DNA from: Rhodanobacter humi | GTDB lineage: Bacteria; Pseudomonadota; Gammaproteobacteria; Xanthomonadales; Rhodanobacteraceae | Assembly: GCF_041107455.1 (NCBI RefSeq) | Contig: NZ_JBGBPY010000001.1 | Coordinates: 3,720,001 to 3,784,000, forward strand | Direction of reading: 5' to 3' | DNA: 64,000 bases | In this document: one piece after another, positions 34,269 to 45,633 of the stretch | How the letters are laid out: each line of letters starts with the position of its first letter | Numbering within the stretch: position 1 is the stretch's first letter | The notes under the pieces: generated by a model | What the model was told of the DNA's origin: nothing | Databases searched by the model: none | The model's input: the letters and a program-made list of their open reading frames with translations, nothing else | Made by a program: the position numbers and the translations under genes

Positions 34269-35008
34269 GGCAGGTGGTGCTGGACACGGAAACCACCGGC
34301 CTGGAAGTGCGCCAGGGCCACCGGCTGGTGGAGATCGCCTGCGTGGAAATGGTGGGGCGCCGCCTCACCGGCCGCTACTGGCAAACCTATCTCAATCCCC
34401 AGCGAGCGATGGACGAGGGCGCCAGCCAGGTTACCGGCATCCGCGACGGCGACCTGGTCGACAAGCCCCTGTTCGCCAGCAAGGCGGACGAGTTCCTCGC
34501 CTTCGTCGACGGCGCCGAGCTGGTCATCCACAACGCCAGCTTCGACGTGGGCTTCCTCGACGCCGAACTGGCGCGGCTGGGCGAGGGCTACGGCCGCATC
34601 GGCGACCGCTGCAGCGTGCTCGACACGCTGGCGATGGCGCGCGAACGCTACCCCGGCCAGCGCAACAGCCTCGACGCGTTGTGCAAGCGCCTCGGCGTGG
34701 ACAACTCGCGCCGCGACCTGCATGGCGGCTTGATCGATGCACAGTTGCTGGCCGACGTCTATCTCGCGATGACCTCGGGCCAGGTGGCGCTGGACCTGGC
34801 CTTCGAGCAGCCGCAGGAATCGGCGGCGACCACGGCGGCCGCCACGCCGCTGGTGCTGCGCGGGCGCCCCCGCGTGCTGCGTGCCTCGGCCGAGGAGGTC
34901 GCCTCGCACGAGCAACGCCTCGACGCGCTGGACAAGAGCGCGGGTGGCGTCAGCGTCTGGCGCAAGCTGGAAACGGTCGATGCGACTGTGGAGGCTGGCT
35001 TAGCTTGA
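34265..35008 (+). CDS. dnaQ: DNA polymerase III epsilon subunit (3'-5' proofreading exonuclease)
   Basis: This is the proofreading exonuclease of the replicative polymerase. The protein has 247 residues. The DEDDh motifs are visible as [10 protein letters not shown] (Exo I), [15 protein letters not shown] (Exo II), and [14 protein letters not shown] (Exo III with His and Asp). A flexible C-terminal tail would bind the alpha subunit. It is translationally coupled to rnhA and overlaps the end of the convergent phosphatase gene by nine bases. Confidence 0.96.
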   Translation: MRQVVLDTETTGLEVRQGHRLVEIACVEMVGRRLTGRYWQTYLNPQRAMDEGASQVTGIRDGDLVDKPLFASKADEFLAFVDGAELVIHNASFDVGFLDAELARLGEGYGRIGDRCSVLDTLAMARERYPGQRNSLDALCKRLGVDNSRRDLHGGLIDAQLLADVYLAMTSGQVALDLAFEQPQESAATTAAATPLVLRGRPRVLRASAEEVASHEQRLDALDKSAGGVSVWRKLETVDATVEAGLA

Positions 35009-35701
35009 GCGCACCAGGATCGCGGTGATGTTGTCCTTGCCGCCGCGATCCAGCGCGTTCAGCAGCAGCTGATCCACGCACTCCTGCGCGGCGAGGTCGG
35101 TGCGCGCCACGGTGCGCGCGATCGAGGCCGCGTCGAGATCCTCGGTCAGGCCGTCGCTGCACAGCAGGAAACCCATGCCGGGCACCACGCGGCCGTGCGC
35201 CATGCCGATGTGCAACTGGGAGGGGGCGGTCACGCCCAGCGCCTGGGTCAGCACGTTGCGTTGCGGATGCCGCGCAGTGTGCGCCGGATCCAGCTGTCCC
35301 GCCTCGACCAGCGCCTGCACCAGCGAGTGGTCGTGGCTGATCTGGCGCAGCTCACGCCCGGTGGTGTAGATGCGGCTGTCGCCCACCCAAGCTGCCTCGT
35401 AGCCATCCTCGCTCAGGCGCAAGGCCGCGATCGTGCTGCCCATCGGCATCACGTCGGCGTGGTCATGCAGTTGCGCCAGCAGATGCTCGTCGGCACCGCG
35501 AATCGCTTCGGCCAGGCTGTGTCCGCGGCTCACCAGTTCGACCACGCTGTCGCGCACCAGCGCCGAGGCCACCTCGCCGTGCAGGTGGCCGCCCATGCCG
35601 TCGGCCACCAGAAACAGGCCGAGTGCCGCGTCGACGTAATAGGTGTCCTCGTTGCGCGTGCGGCGCAATCCGACGTGGGTGGCGTGGCCGAATTCGATCA
35701 T
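35000..35701 (-). CDS. PP2C-family Ser/Thr protein phosphatase
   Basis: This is a 233-residue stand-alone PPM/PP2C phosphatase of the bacterial Stp/PrpC type. The start at 35701 gives MIEFGHATHVGLRRTRNED; a longer frame from 35800 lacks support. Metal-binding motifs are RTRNEDTYYV, LVADGMGGHLHGEVAS, WVGDSRIY, LCSDGLTEDL and GKDNITAILV. No kinase gene is adjacent, so its substrates are unknown. It is convergent with dnaQ, overlapping it by nine bases. Confidence 0.93.
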   Translation of the reverse strand: MIEFGHATHVGLRRTRNEDTYYVDAALGLFLVADGMGGHLHGEVASALVRDSVVELVSRGHSLAEAIRGADEHLLAQLHDHADVMPMGSTIAALRLSEDGYEAAWVGDSRIYTTGRELRQISHDHSLVQALVEAGQLDPAHTARHPQRNVLTQALGVTAPSQLHIGMAHGRVVPGMGFLLCSDGLTEDLDAASIARTVARTDLAAQECVDQLLLNALDRGGKDNITAILVRSS

Positions 35702-35840
35702 GGGTGGAGCATGGCGGATGTTGGGGGAGGGTGCAAAAGCGTGATGCTGTGCGGATGGGATGTAGATGGTGGGATTGTTCGCCCCAACCTTGGGGCTCAC
35801 CCTTCCGCGCTGCGCGCTTCAGGGCCAGCCTTCGGCTGTC

Positions 35841-35863
35841 CAAATTCGTTCCGGACGAATTTG
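35841..35863. repeat. Small perfect hairpin in the stp-tRNA-Ser gap
   Basis: CAAATTCGT (35841-35849) pairs with ACGAATTTG (35855-35863) around loop TCCGG. A smaller dyad (GCCCCAA-CC-TTGGGGC) lies just upstream. The AT-rich arms are unusual for this GC-rich window. Confidence 0.6.
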
Positions 35864-35886
35864 TCGAACCCGCGCGGCTTCTTTCA

Positions 35887-36029
<143 letters not shown>

Positions 36030-36060
36030 GAAGGGGTCGCGTGGTCTGCGCGAGCCGGCG

Positions 36061-36089
36061 ATTTTACGTGCTGGCCGAGGCCGTGGCAA
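36061..36089 (-). promoter_or_regulatory. Promoter of tRNA-Ser
   Basis: On the minus strand, TTGCCA (36089-36084), a 17-base spacer and TAAAAT (36066-36061) precede the tRNA by about 30 bases. It lies just downstream of the ppsA stop codon. Confidence 0.7.
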
Positions 36090-36125
36090 GCGAGACGGGC
36101 CGGCTTGCCGCGGCGGTCGTGAGGA

Positions 36126-38498
<2,373 letters not shown>

Positions 38499-38548
38499 GG
38501 GTGTCTCCTCAGGAAGCGCCGCAACGAGTGGAATGGTCACAAAGCAAA

Positions 38549-38606
38549 GGCCCGAAGCGGGCCGCAAAGGATTGGTATTGTCCGCTGTCGATGGTGCATG
38601 GCACAA
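38549..38606 (-). promoter_or_regulatory. Promoter and leader hairpin of ppsA
   Basis: On the minus strand, TTGTGC (38606-38601), an 18-base spacer and GACAAT (38582-38577) form a candidate promoter. The leader then contains a small hairpin GGCCCG-CTT-CGGGCC (around 38549-38563) followed by TTTG, which might act as a weak attenuator or simply as a leader structure. Confidence 0.45.
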
Positions 38607-38730
38607 GAAGACCAATGCCGTCCGGCGCCGAGCCAACTGCATACCAGTCAGGCGCCGGTCAAGCGGCGACAGCTTCCGGACCTTGCGATATGGTGCGCAG
38701 CAGGCAGGCGCCACGACCCTTGGACTCCCC

Positions 38731-39546
38731 ATGCAGCGCACGGTTTTCTTCATCTCCGACTCCACCGGCATCACCGCGGAGACGATCGGCAACAGCATCC
38801 TCGCGCAGTTCGAGGGGGTGCGTTTCGACAAGCACCGCTTGCCCTTCATCGACGACGCGGCCAAGGCCGAGGCGGCCACGCTGCGCATCAAGACGCACTA
38901 CGCCAAGAGCGGCGAGCGGCCGATCGTGGTCAACACCATGGCCGACCGCGCGCTGTGCGACATCGTGGCCGCCAGCGGCGCGTTGATGCTGGACGTGTTC
39001 GCGCCGTTCATCGGGCCGCTGGAAGCAGAATTGGGCACCAAACGTTCCGGCGCGGTGAACCGCTCGCACGGCCTGGTGGATTTCGACAAGTACGAGGCGC
39101 GCATCAACGCCACGAACTACGCGCTGTCGCACGACGACGGCATCGACGTGGACTACGCGCAGGCCGACCTGATCCTGGTCGGCGTGTCGCGCTCGGGCAA
39201 GACACCGACCTGCCTGTACATGGCCTTGCATTACGGTGTCAGCGCCGCCAACTATCCGCTGACCGACGAGGATCTGGAAAAACTGGAGTTGCCGGCGCGC
39301 CTGCGGCCGTACCGCGACCGTCTGTTCGGGCTCACCATCGAGCCCGTGCGGCTGGCGCAGATCCGCGAGCAGCGTCGCGCGGGCAGCCGCTATGCCACGA
39401 TCAAGCAATGCCGCTGGGAGCTGGAGCAGGCCGATCGGCTGATGCGCCAGGCCGGCATACCGTCCCTCAACACCACGCACGTGTCGATCGAGGAGATCGC
39501 GAGCAAGATCTTCGCCAGCTTCGGCATCGAGCGCACCATGTACTGA
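38731..39546 (+). CDS. ppsR: PEP synthase regulatory protein (bifunctional kinase / pyrophosphorylase)
   Basis: This DUF299-family protein inactivates PpsA by ADP-dependent phosphorylation and reactivates it by phosphorolysis. The protein has 271 residues. It starts [19 protein letters not shown] and has the P-loop [13 protein letters not shown] and the C-terminal [14 protein letters not shown]. It is divergent from ppsA across a 232-base gap, so target and regulator can share a control region. The DUF1249 gene follows 22 bases downstream. Confidence 0.95.
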   Translation: MQRTVFFISDSTGITAETIGNSILAQFEGVRFDKHRLPFIDDAAKAEAATLRIKTHYAKSGERPIVVNTMADRALCDIVAASGALMLDVFAPFIGPLEAELGTKRSGAVNRSHGLVDFDKYEARINATNYALSHDDGIDVDYAQADLILVGVSRSGKTPTCLYMALHYGVSAANYPLTDEDLEKLELPARLRPYRDRLFGLTIEPVRLAQIREQRRAGSRYATIKQCRWELEQADRLMRQAGIPSLNTTHVSIEEIASKIFASFGIERTMY

Positions 39547-39568
39547 AACCAGGAGCAGCAGCGTCCCC

Positions 39569-40027
39569 ATGAGTGCCGTACTCGACGACCGCCACAGCCT
39601 GTTGCCGGGACGCTTCGAGTTCCTGATGGGCCTGTATGCGGAGAACTACCATCGGCTGACGCGGCTGTTCGCGCCGCAGCAGCTGGCGCCGGGGAGTTAC
39701 GTGTCGGACGTGGACGACGGGCTCAACGTGCACCTGGCGGTGCAGGAACGCCATCCCTACACGCTGGAACTGGAACTCACCTACGGTTTCGTCGATGCGC
39801 ACACCGGTCACCGCGCGCCGTCGGCGCAGTTGCGCATGTACACCGACGCCCATGTGGCCGAGGCGCTGCATTGCCATCCCGGGCGACACCTGTGGCAGGT
39901 GCTCGGACCATTTGCGCCGGCGCACACGGTGTTCCAGCATCGCCTGCAGATGAACGGTTTTCTCGCGCGCTGGCTGGAATACCTGGCGGAGCAGGGGCAT
40001 TCCGTCGGTACGCTTGAGATGTCTTGA
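39569..40027 (+). CDS. DUF1249 (YqiB-like) protein
   Basis: This is a 152-residue soluble protein with the DUF1249/YqiB pattern. The first half has LMGLYAENYHRLTRLF and the middle has LELELTYGFVDAHTG and QLRMYTDAHVAEALHC. The function is unknown. In E. coli yqiB is near cpdA; here it follows ppsR and may be co-transcribed with it. The nearest AGGAG is 13 bases upstream, so initiation may be weak. Confidence 0.85.
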   Translation: MSAVLDDRHSLLPGRFEFLMGLYAENYHRLTRLFAPQQLAPGSYVSDVDDGLNVHLAVQERHPYTLELELTYGFVDAHTGHRAPSAQLRMYTDAHVAEALHCHPGRHLWQVLGPFAPAHTVFQHRLQMNGFLARWLEYLAEQGHSVGTLEMS

Positions 40028-40048
40028 TGCAACCCCGGATACAACCCA

Positions 40049-40079
40049 ACAAAAAAGCCGCCCGAAGGCGGCTTTCTTG
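40049..40079. terminator. Bidirectional terminator between DUF1249 and the minus-strand tRNAs
   Basis: A 9-bp stem (AAAGCCGCC at 40054-40062 and GGCGGCTTT at 40067-40075, loop CGAA) has TTTCTT on the plus side and AAAAAA upstream. It can therefore terminate the plus-strand gene and the minus-strand tRNA operon. Confidence 0.8.
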
Positions 40080-40086
40080 TTGATCG

Positions 40087-40163
40087 TGGCGGAGCGGACG
40101 GGACTCGAACCCGCGACCTCCGGCGTGACAGGCCAGCATTCTAACCGACTGAACTACCGCTCC
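40087..40163 (-). tRNA. tRNA-Asp (GTC), second copy
   Basis: A 77-base gene on the minus strand, identical by eye to the tRNA-Asp at 28648-28724. It is last in the Ala-Glu-Asp operon. Confidence 0.95.
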
Positions 40164-40203
40164 ACATGTGTTTCCAGCAAACGTAACAGCGCGTACCGAA
40201 TCT

Positions 40204-40279
40204 TGGCGTCCCCACGGGGATTCGAACCCCGGTCGCCACCGTGAAAGGGTGATGTCCTAGGCCTCTAGACGATGGGGAC
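40204..40279 (-). tRNA. tRNA-Glu (TTC)
   Basis: A 76-base gene with acceptor GTCCCCA/TGGGGAC, anticodon TTC in CTTTCAC, and encoded CCA. It is second in the operon. TruD, encoded at 12111, modifies position 13 of this tRNA. Confidence 0.95.
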
Positions 40280-40348
40280 GTTGCTTTTTCGGAAAGTCCG
40301 CACATGAAAGTGCGGTCTCTCGCAAAGGACTTGCGTTGAATCAAACCC

Positions 40349-40424
40349 TGGTGGAGCCAGGCGGGATCGAACCGCCGACCTCCTGCATGCCATGCAGGCG
40401 CTCTCCCAGCTGAGCTATGGCCCC
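40349..40424 (-). tRNA. tRNA-Ala (GGC)
   Basis: A 76-base gene with acceptor GGGGCCA/TGGCTCC, anticodon GGC in ATGGCAT, and encoded CCA. It is first in the operon, about 10 bases after the predicted transcription start. Confidence 0.95.
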
Positions 40425-40441
40425 GCCGCTGGAAGCCGCAA

Positions 40442-40492
40442 AGAATAGGCGGGGGTCGCATTTCCGTCAAGCTTTTTTTCAAGAAATTTTCA
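40442..40492 (-). promoter_or_regulatory. Strong promoter of tRNA-Ala/Glu/Asp
   Basis: On the minus strand, TTGACG (40470-40465), a 17-base spacer and TATTCT (40447-40442) are preceded by an A/T-rich UP-like stretch (40471-40492, including AAAATTTCTTGAAAAAAAGC). The spacing and the short leader to tRNA-Ala are ideal for a stable-RNA promoter. Confidence 0.75.
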
Positions 40493-40593
40493 CGTGCTCG
40501 CCGACGTCGAATCGGCGAGCTTCGCCCGGCCGCGATCACGGCCAGCGCAAGGCATCGTTTAAGCTTCCTGCCCAGGCGCAACGAGAGGAAGAC

Positions 40594-42363
40594 ATGCACG
40601 AGATCGGCTTCATCCGCGACCTCGCGATCGTGATGCTCGTGGCCGGCGCCGCCACGATCCTGTTCCAGCGCCTGCGCCAACCGGTACTGCTGGGCTACAT
40701 CCTGGCCGGCGTGCTGATCGGCCCGCATACGCCGGGCACGCTGGTGGCCGATCCGCGCGCGATCGACGACATCTCCAACCTCGGCGTGGTGCTGCTGATG
40801 TTCACGCTGGGGCTGGAGTTCAGCGTGCGCAAGCTGCGTGAAGTCGGCATCGGCGTGCTCGCCGTGGCGGTGCTGGAAGTGGGGCTGATGCTGTGGATCG
40901 GCGTGGGCCTGGGCAGCCTGTTCGGCTGGAAGGGCATCGACGCGCTGTTCCTCGGCGCGATCATCGCGCTCTCCTCGACCATGGTCGCCACGCGCACGCT
41001 CAAGGAAAGCGGCCAGCAGGGCCGACCGTTCGCGAAGCTGGTGGTGGGCCTGCTGGTGGCCGAGGACGTGCTTACCATCGTGATGCTGACCCTGCTCACC
41101 GCGGTGGCGATCGGCGGCACCGTGCATGCGGACGCCGCGTTCGCGCTGATCGGCCATCTCGGCCTGTTCGTGGTGGTGGGCATGATCCTGGGCCTGTTGC
41201 TGCTGCCGCGGCTGGTGGATTACGTGGCCGGTTTCGGCCGTGACGAGACCTTGCTGGTGAGCGTGCTCGGCATCTGCTTCGGCGCCAGCCTGCTGGCGGC
41301 GTGGATGGGTTTCAGCGTGGCGCTGGGCGCGTTTCTTGCCGGCGCGGTGGTGGCCGAGGCGCGCAGCGTGGGCCGCGTGCTGCACCTGATCGAGCCGTTG
41401 CGCGACATGTTCGCGGCGCTGTTCTTCGTGGCGATCGGCCTGAAGATCGACCCGGCGATGCTGTGGCAGTACGCGTTGCCGGCGCTGCTGATCGCCGCGG
41501 TGGTGATCGTGGGAAAGACGCTGGCCTGCGGACTCGGCATCCTCGCCGTGGGCCACGATGCACGCACCGCGCTGCGTTCGGGCCTGAGCATGGCGCAGAT
41601 CGGCGAGTTCTCGTTCGTGATCGCCACGCTGGGCCTGTCGCTGGGTGCGATCAGCGATTTCCTCTATCCGATCGCGGTGGCGGTGTCGGTGTTGTGCATG
41701 GCGGTGTCGCCCTACCTGGGGCGCTCGGCTGACCGCCTGGCCGATGGCCTGTCGCGCATCACGCCACGGTCGCTGCACGTGCTGGTCGACAGCTACAGCG
41801 GCTGGCTGGAGAACCTCCGGCCGGTCGACGAGAACGCGGTGCTGGCGGCGATGCTGCGCCGCCTGCTGTGGCACATCGCGGTCAACGTGTTGCTGGTGGT
41901 CACGCTGTTCGTGATCGGCGCCTACGTGAATGCGCACAGCTGGACCTGGTTCACGCAGTTCGGCATCCATCGCGACCTGCGCCACACGCTGATCTGGGCC
42001 TGCGCGCTGTTCCTGTCCTTGCCGATGCTGATCGCCGTCTACCGCAAGGCGGAGGCGCTGGGCATGCTGCTGGCCGAGCTGGGCATCCGCGAACGCTACA
42101 CCGGCAGCTATACGCAGGCGATCCGCAACGTGCTGGCGCGGATGATTCCGCTGGCCACCTTGTTCGCGCTGGCGCTCCTGGTCGGCGCGCTGGGCTCGGC
42201 GATCCTGCCGCCGTTCGGCGTGGCGTTGTCGCTGCTGGTGGCCGGCGTGGTGCTGGCGGTGATCCTGTGGCGCACCCTGGTCAAGTTGCACGCGCGGCTG
42301 CAGGCTGCGCTGAAGGAGACGCTGGACAAGCCGGAGCCGCCCGAGCATCACCCCTCCGCCTGA
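40594..42363 (+). CDS. CPA2-family cation/proton antiporter (KefB-type, no RCK domain)
   Basis: This is a 589-residue inner-membrane antiporter starting at an ATG with AGAGGAAG upstream. The first about 400 residues form roughly 12 helices of the Na+/H+ exchanger fold. They include VLLGYILAGVLIGPHTPG, LGVVLLMFTLGLEFS and the conserved VGLLVAEDVLTIVML region. The C-terminal 190 residues contain further hydrophobic segments and no TrkA-N (RCK) motif GxGxxG, so it lacks the glutathione-linked gating domain of KefB/KefC. The ion is probably K+ or Na+, but this cannot be decided from sequence. Confidence 0.85.
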   Translation: MHEIGFIRDLAIVMLVAGAATILFQRLRQPVLLGYILAGVLIGPHTPGTLVADPRAIDDISNLGVVLLMFTLGLEFSVRKLREVGIGVLAVAVLEVGLMLWIGVGLGSLFGWKGIDALFLGAIIALSSTMVATRTLKESGQQGRPFAKLVVGLLVAEDVLTIVMLTLLTAVAIGGTVHADAAFALIGHLGLFVVVGMILGLLLLPRLVDYVAGFGRDETLLVSVLGICFGASLLAAWMGFSVALGAFLAGAVVAEARSVGRVLHLIEPLRDMFAALFFVAIGLKIDPAMLWQYALPALLIAAVVIVGKTLACGLGILAVGHDARTALRSGLSMAQIGEFSFVIATLGLSLGAISDFLYPIAVAVSVLCMAVSPYLGRSADRLADGLSRITPRSLHVLVDSYSGWLENLRPVDENAVLAAMLRRLLWHIAVNVLLVVTLFVIGAYVNAHSWTWFTQFGIHRDLRHTLIWACALFLSLPMLIAVYRKAEALGMLLAELGIRERYTGSYTQAIRNVLARMIPLATLFALALLVGALGSAILPPFGVALSLLVAGVVLAVILWRTLVKLHARLQAALKETLDKPEPPEHHPSA

Positions 42364-42454
42364 GGTTCGGTGTCCGGCTGCGTCGCGTCGGGCTCGCGCT
42401 TTCCGCGGCGCCGGCGGAACCTTTCTGCGGCTTGACTGTCGCAAGCAGACCCGA

Positions 42455-42483
42455 TTGCAAGCCCGGCGCGGGCGCCTCACAAT
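42455..42483 (+). promoter_or_regulatory. Promoter for the FKBP gene
   Basis: TTGCAA (42455-42460), a 17-base spacer and CACAAT (42478-42483) lie about 70 bases before the ATG at 42555. Confidence 0.5.
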
Positions 42484-42554
42484 GGGCGACCATGCCTCCG
42501 TTGTGGGGGCCCGGCCGGCGGCACCGGCATATCCAAAACACGAGGGAATACCGA

Positions 42555-43313
42555 ATGAAGCATTTTCTGCGCCCCACGCTGACGGCCCTTGCGGTGGCTG
42601 CGACGCTGGGCATGTCGGCGGGTGCGTTCGCCGCCCAGACGGCCACCAAGGCTGCCAGCGCCAGCGGCACGGTCGACAAGGCCAAGGCCAGCTACGTGGT
42701 TGGCTGGGAGATTGCTTCCCAGGTGCCGCCGATCATGCGCGACGAACTGGACCCGACCGCCGTGGCGAATGCGGTGAAGGCTGCGTTGTCCGGCCAGAAG
42801 CCGAGCATGAGCGAGGAAGAGGCCAAGCAGGTGCATGACGCCTTCATGGCCAAGATCAAGGCCAAGTACGAGGCCGAGATGACCAAGCTGGCGGCCAAGA
42901 ACAAGGCCGAGGGCGACGCCTTCCTCGCCAAGAACAAGACCGCGCCGGGCGTGAAGACCACCGCTTCGGGCCTGCAGTACCAGGTGATCAGCCAGGGTAC
43001 CGGCGCCCGCCCGGGTCCGAACGACACGGTGAAGATCGACTACACCGGCACGTTCGTCGACGGCCAGGTGTTCGACGCCTCGTCCAAGCACAACCCGCCG
43101 GGCGCGGCCGACATCCCGCTGGCCGGCGTGATCCCGGGCTTCCGCGAAGGCCTGCAGCTGATGCAGGTGGGTGGCCATTACAAGCTGTTCATCCCGGCAA
43201 CCTTGGCCTACGGCGCCGAGCCGCAGCCGCCGATGCCGCCGAACGCCACGCTGATCTTCGACGTGACGCTGGTCAGCACCAAGCCGACGCCGGCGGCTCC
43301 CGCCGCCAAGTAA
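42555..43313 (+). CDS. FKBP-type peptidyl-prolyl cis-trans isomerase, periplasmic (Mip/FkpA-like)
   Basis: This is a 252-residue secreted prolyl isomerase. A signal peptide ends near GAFA-AQT (about residue 27). An N-terminal helical dimerisation region (about 35-125, Lys/Ala/Glu-rich) is followed by the FKBP domain (about 130-240). That domain has GLQYQVISQGTG, VKIDYTGTFVDGQVFDAS, GVIPGFREGLQLMQVGG and IPATLAYG, which include the aromatic active-site residues. It probably assists outer-membrane and periplasmic folding alongside MucD and PpiD. A terminator follows. Confidence 0.92.
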   Translation: MKHFLRPTLTALAVAATLGMSAGAFAAQTATKAASASGTVDKAKASYVVGWEIASQVPPIMRDELDPTAVANAVKAALSGQKPSMSEEEAKQVHDAFMAKIKAKYEAEMTKLAAKNKAEGDAFLAKNKTAPGVKTTASGLQYQVISQGTGARPGPNDTVKIDYTGTFVDGQVFDASSKHNPPGAADIPLAGVIPGFREGLQLMQVGGHYKLFIPATLAYGAEPQPPMPPNATLIFDVTLVSTKPTPAAPAAK

Positions 43314-43338
43314 GCGCGGCTTCGGCAGTCAGACACGG

Positions 43339-43370
43339 GAGGGCGCGAAGCGATTCGCGCCCTCTTGCTT
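43339..43370 (+). terminator. Terminator after the FKBP gene
   Basis: A perfect 11-bp stem (GAGGGCGCGAA at 43339-43349 and its complement at 43354-43364, loop GCGA) is followed by TTGCTTTG. Confidence 0.7.
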
Positions 43371-43377
43371 TGTCCCT

Positions 43378-43404
43378 GCGCGGCAACGACCGCGCGGTTA
43401 GAAT
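43378..43404 (+). promoter_or_regulatory. Probable ugd promoter with an overlapping dyad
   Basis: TAGAAT (43399-43404) lies 33 bases before the ugd ATG. The spacer region contains a short dyad GCGCGG-CAACGA-CCGCGC (43378-43395), which might be an operator or may be chance in GC-rich DNA. Confidence 0.4.
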
Positions 43405-43437
43405 GCACGATCCGTTCGAAGAGGAATCGGCAGCACG

Positions 43438-44781
43438 ATGAAAGTCACGATCTTCGGCACCGGCTATGTCGGCCTGGTCACCGGTGCCTGCCTCGCCGAG
43501 ATGGGCAACCACGTGGTCTGCGTCGACATCGACGCGGGCAAGGTCGAGCGCCTGTTGCGCGGCGAGATCCCGATCTACGAGCCGGGCCTGGAACCCATCG
43601 TGCGGCGCAACCACGCCGACGGCCAACTCGATTTCACCACCGACGCCGCGGCCGGCATCGCGCACGCCGAGGTGATCTTCATCGCGGTGGGCACGCCGCC
43701 CGACGAGGACGGCAGCGCCGACCTGAAATACGTGCTGGGCGTGGCGCGCACCATCGGCGCACATCTCGACCGCTACGCCGTGGTGGTGAACAAGTCCACC
43801 GTGCCGGTGGGCACCGCCGACCGCGTGCGCGCGGCGATCGCGACCGAGCTGGCGACGCGCGGCGCCGCGATCGAATTCGACGTGGTCTCCAACCCGGAAT
43901 TCCTCAAGGAAGGCGATGCGGTGGAGGACTGCCTGCGCCCCGACCGAATCGTCATCGGCAGCTCCAGCGAGCGGGCGGTGGCCGTGCTGCGCAAGCTGTA
44001 CGCGCCGTTCAACCGCAACCACGAGCGCACCGTGGTGATGGACGAACGCTCGGCCGAGCTGACCAAGTACGCCGCCAACGCGATGCTGGCGACCAAGATC
44101 AGCTTCATGAACGAGATCGCCAACATCGCCGAGCGCGTGGGTGCCGACGTGGAACTGGTGCGCCAGGGCATCGGCGCCGATCCGCGCATCGGCTACCACT
44201 TCATCTATCCCGGCGCGGGCTACGGCGGCTCCTGCTTCCCCAAGGACGTGCAGGCGCTGGAACGCACCGCGCGCGGCGCGGGCTACGCGGCGCGCCTGCT
44301 GGGCGCGGTCGAGGCGGTGAACCACGACCAGAAGACCAAGCTGTTCGAACTGATCTCGCGCCACTTCGACGGCGACCTGAAGGGCAAGACCATTGCGCTG
44401 TGGGGGCTGGCCTTCAAGCCGAATACCGACGACATGCGCGAGGCCTCCAGCCGCCGCCTGATGGAGGCGCTGTGGGATGCCGGCGCCCGCGTGCAGGCCT
44501 TCGATCCGGAGGCGCGCGAGGAAACCCGGCACATCTACGGCGAGCGCGCCGACCTCGTGCTGTGCGAGCACGCCCGCGATGCATTGCAGGGTGCCGATGC
44601 GCTGGCCATCGTCACCGAATGGAAGGCCTTCCGCAGCCCGGACTTCGCGCGCATCCGCGCCCTGCTCAAGACGCCGGTGATCTTCGACGGCCGCAACCTC
44701 TACGATCCGGCAGCGGTGGAAGAGGCTGGCCTGGCCTACTACGGCATCGGCCGCGGCCGCAGCTTGCGCGTGGCACGCTGA
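43438..44781 (+). CDS. ugd: UDP-glucose 6-dehydrogenase
   Basis: It oxidises UDP-glucose to UDP-glucuronate with two NAD+, supplying acidic sugars for polysaccharide or lipid A modification. The protein has 447 residues. The Rossmann motif [18 protein letters not shown] lies at residues 5-22. The catalytic Cys is in [14 protein letters not shown], with the Lys in [14 protein letters not shown]. The C-terminal UDP-binding domain begins [19 protein letters not shown]. The stop codon overlaps the slyX start by one base. Confidence 0.96.
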   Translation: MKVTIFGTGYVGLVTGACLAEMGNHVVCVDIDAGKVERLLRGEIPIYEPGLEPIVRRNHADGQLDFTTDAAAGIAHAEVIFIAVGTPPDEDGSADLKYVLGVARTIGAHLDRYAVVVNKSTVPVGTADRVRAAIATELATRGAAIEFDVVSNPEFLKEGDAVEDCLRPDRIVIGSSSERAVAVLRKLYAPFNRNHERTVVMDERSAELTKYAANAMLATKISFMNEIANIAERVGADVELVRQGIGADPRIGYHFIYPGAGYGGSCFPKDVQALERTARGAGYAARLLGAVEAVNHDQKTKLFELISRHFDGDLKGKTIALWGLAFKPNTDDMREASSRRLMEALWDAGARVQAFDPEAREETRHIYGERADLVLCEHARDALQGADALAIVTEWKAFRSPDFARIRALLKTPVIFDGRNLYDPAAVEEAGLAYYGIGRGRSLRVAR

Positions 44782-44993
44782 TGGACGCGATCGAGCAGCG
44801 CCTCGCCGATCTCGAAGTGCGGCTGACCTTCATCGACGACACCGTGCAGGCGCTGGCCGGCGCCGATGCCGAACAGGCGCTGCGCATCGTCCAGCTGGAA
44901 CAGCTGGTGCACCATCTGCGCCAGGAACTGCAGAGCGTGCGGCTGGGCGCGACGTCCGATCCGCACAGCGAACCGCCACCGCCTCATTACTAA
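44781..44993 (+). CDS. slyX: SlyX family protein
   Basis: This is a 70-residue coiled-coil protein. The heptad-rich stretch AIEQRLADLEVRLTFIDDTV and the Pro/His-rich end (EPPPPHY) match the SlyX family. The function is unknown. It begins in the ugd stop codon (TGATG), which suggests coupled translation; it is usually found near slyD or FKBP genes, and an FKBP gene lies two genes upstream here. Confidence 0.88.
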   Translation: MDAIEQRLADLEVRLTFIDDTVQALAGADAEQALRIVQLEQLVHHLRQELQSVRLGATSDPHSEPPPPHY

Positions 44994-45010
44994 AACACGA
45001 CATCCCATCC

Positions 45011-45562
45011 ATGAGTGAATCCCTGCGCGATCAGCTGCTGAAGAGTGGCCTCGTCAAGCAAATCCGCGAGGAAAGGCGCGGCAACGATGGCAAGGGCAAG
45101 CCGAACGGCAAGCCGCACGGCCACGGTGGCAAACCGCCGACACCGCGGCGTAGCCAGGAAGACATCGACCTGGCCAAGGCCTACGCGATCCGCGCCCAGA
45201 CCGAGGCGGGTGAGCGCAAGCGCGCCCAGCAGGAAGCCGAGGAACAGGCGCGCCTGCGCCGCGAGCGCAAGCAGAAGATCCAGCAACTGCTGGACGGCAA
45301 GGCCTTGAACAAGGCCGAGACCGAGCTGGTGCGCAACTTCGAGTACGGCGGCAAGATCCGCCGCGTCCATGTCGATGCCGAACAACTCGCGGCGCTCAAC
45401 GCGGGCGAACTGGGCGTGGTGCAGCAGGCCGGTCGCTACCTGCTGGTCAGCCGCGAGATCGCCGAGCAGGTGCGCGCGGTCGACGAACACCTGCTGGCCT
45501 TGTTGGTCGATCCAAATGCAGCAGCTGACGACGACGGCGTGCCCGACGATCTGGTCTGGTAG
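45011..45562 (+). CDS. DUF2058 protein (YaiL-like)
   Basis: This is a 183-residue, highly charged, probably nucleic-acid-associated protein. It begins SLRDQLLKSGLVKQIREE, then a Lys/Gly/Pro linker (KGKPNGKPHGHGGKPPTPR), a long charged helix (about 55-105) and a C-terminal domain with KALNKAETELVRNFEYGGK. It matches the DUF2058/YaiL family, whose role is unknown. It follows slyX by 17 bases. Confidence 0.88.
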   Translation: MSESLRDQLLKSGLVKQIREERRGNDGKGKPNGKPHGHGGKPPTPRRSQEDIDLAKAYAIRAQTEAGERKRAQQEAEEQARLRRERKQKIQQLLDGKALNKAETELVRNFEYGGKIRRVHVDAEQLAALNAGELGVVQQAGRYLLVSREIAEQVRAVDEHLLALLVDPNAAADDDGVPDDLVW

Positions 45563-45583
45563 GTCGCTGCACCGCCTTCTGAC

Positions 45584-45614
45584 GAAAACGCCCGGTCATG
45601 AACCGGGCGTTTTC
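45584..45614. terminator. Bidirectional terminator between DUF2058 and fadJ
   Basis: A perfect 13-bp stem (GAAAACGCCCGGT at 45584-45596 and its complement at 45602-45614) with loop CATGA has TTTT on one side and AAAA on the other. It lies between convergent genes. Confidence 0.82.
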
Positions 45615-45633
45615 ACATGCGATGAGCATGGAT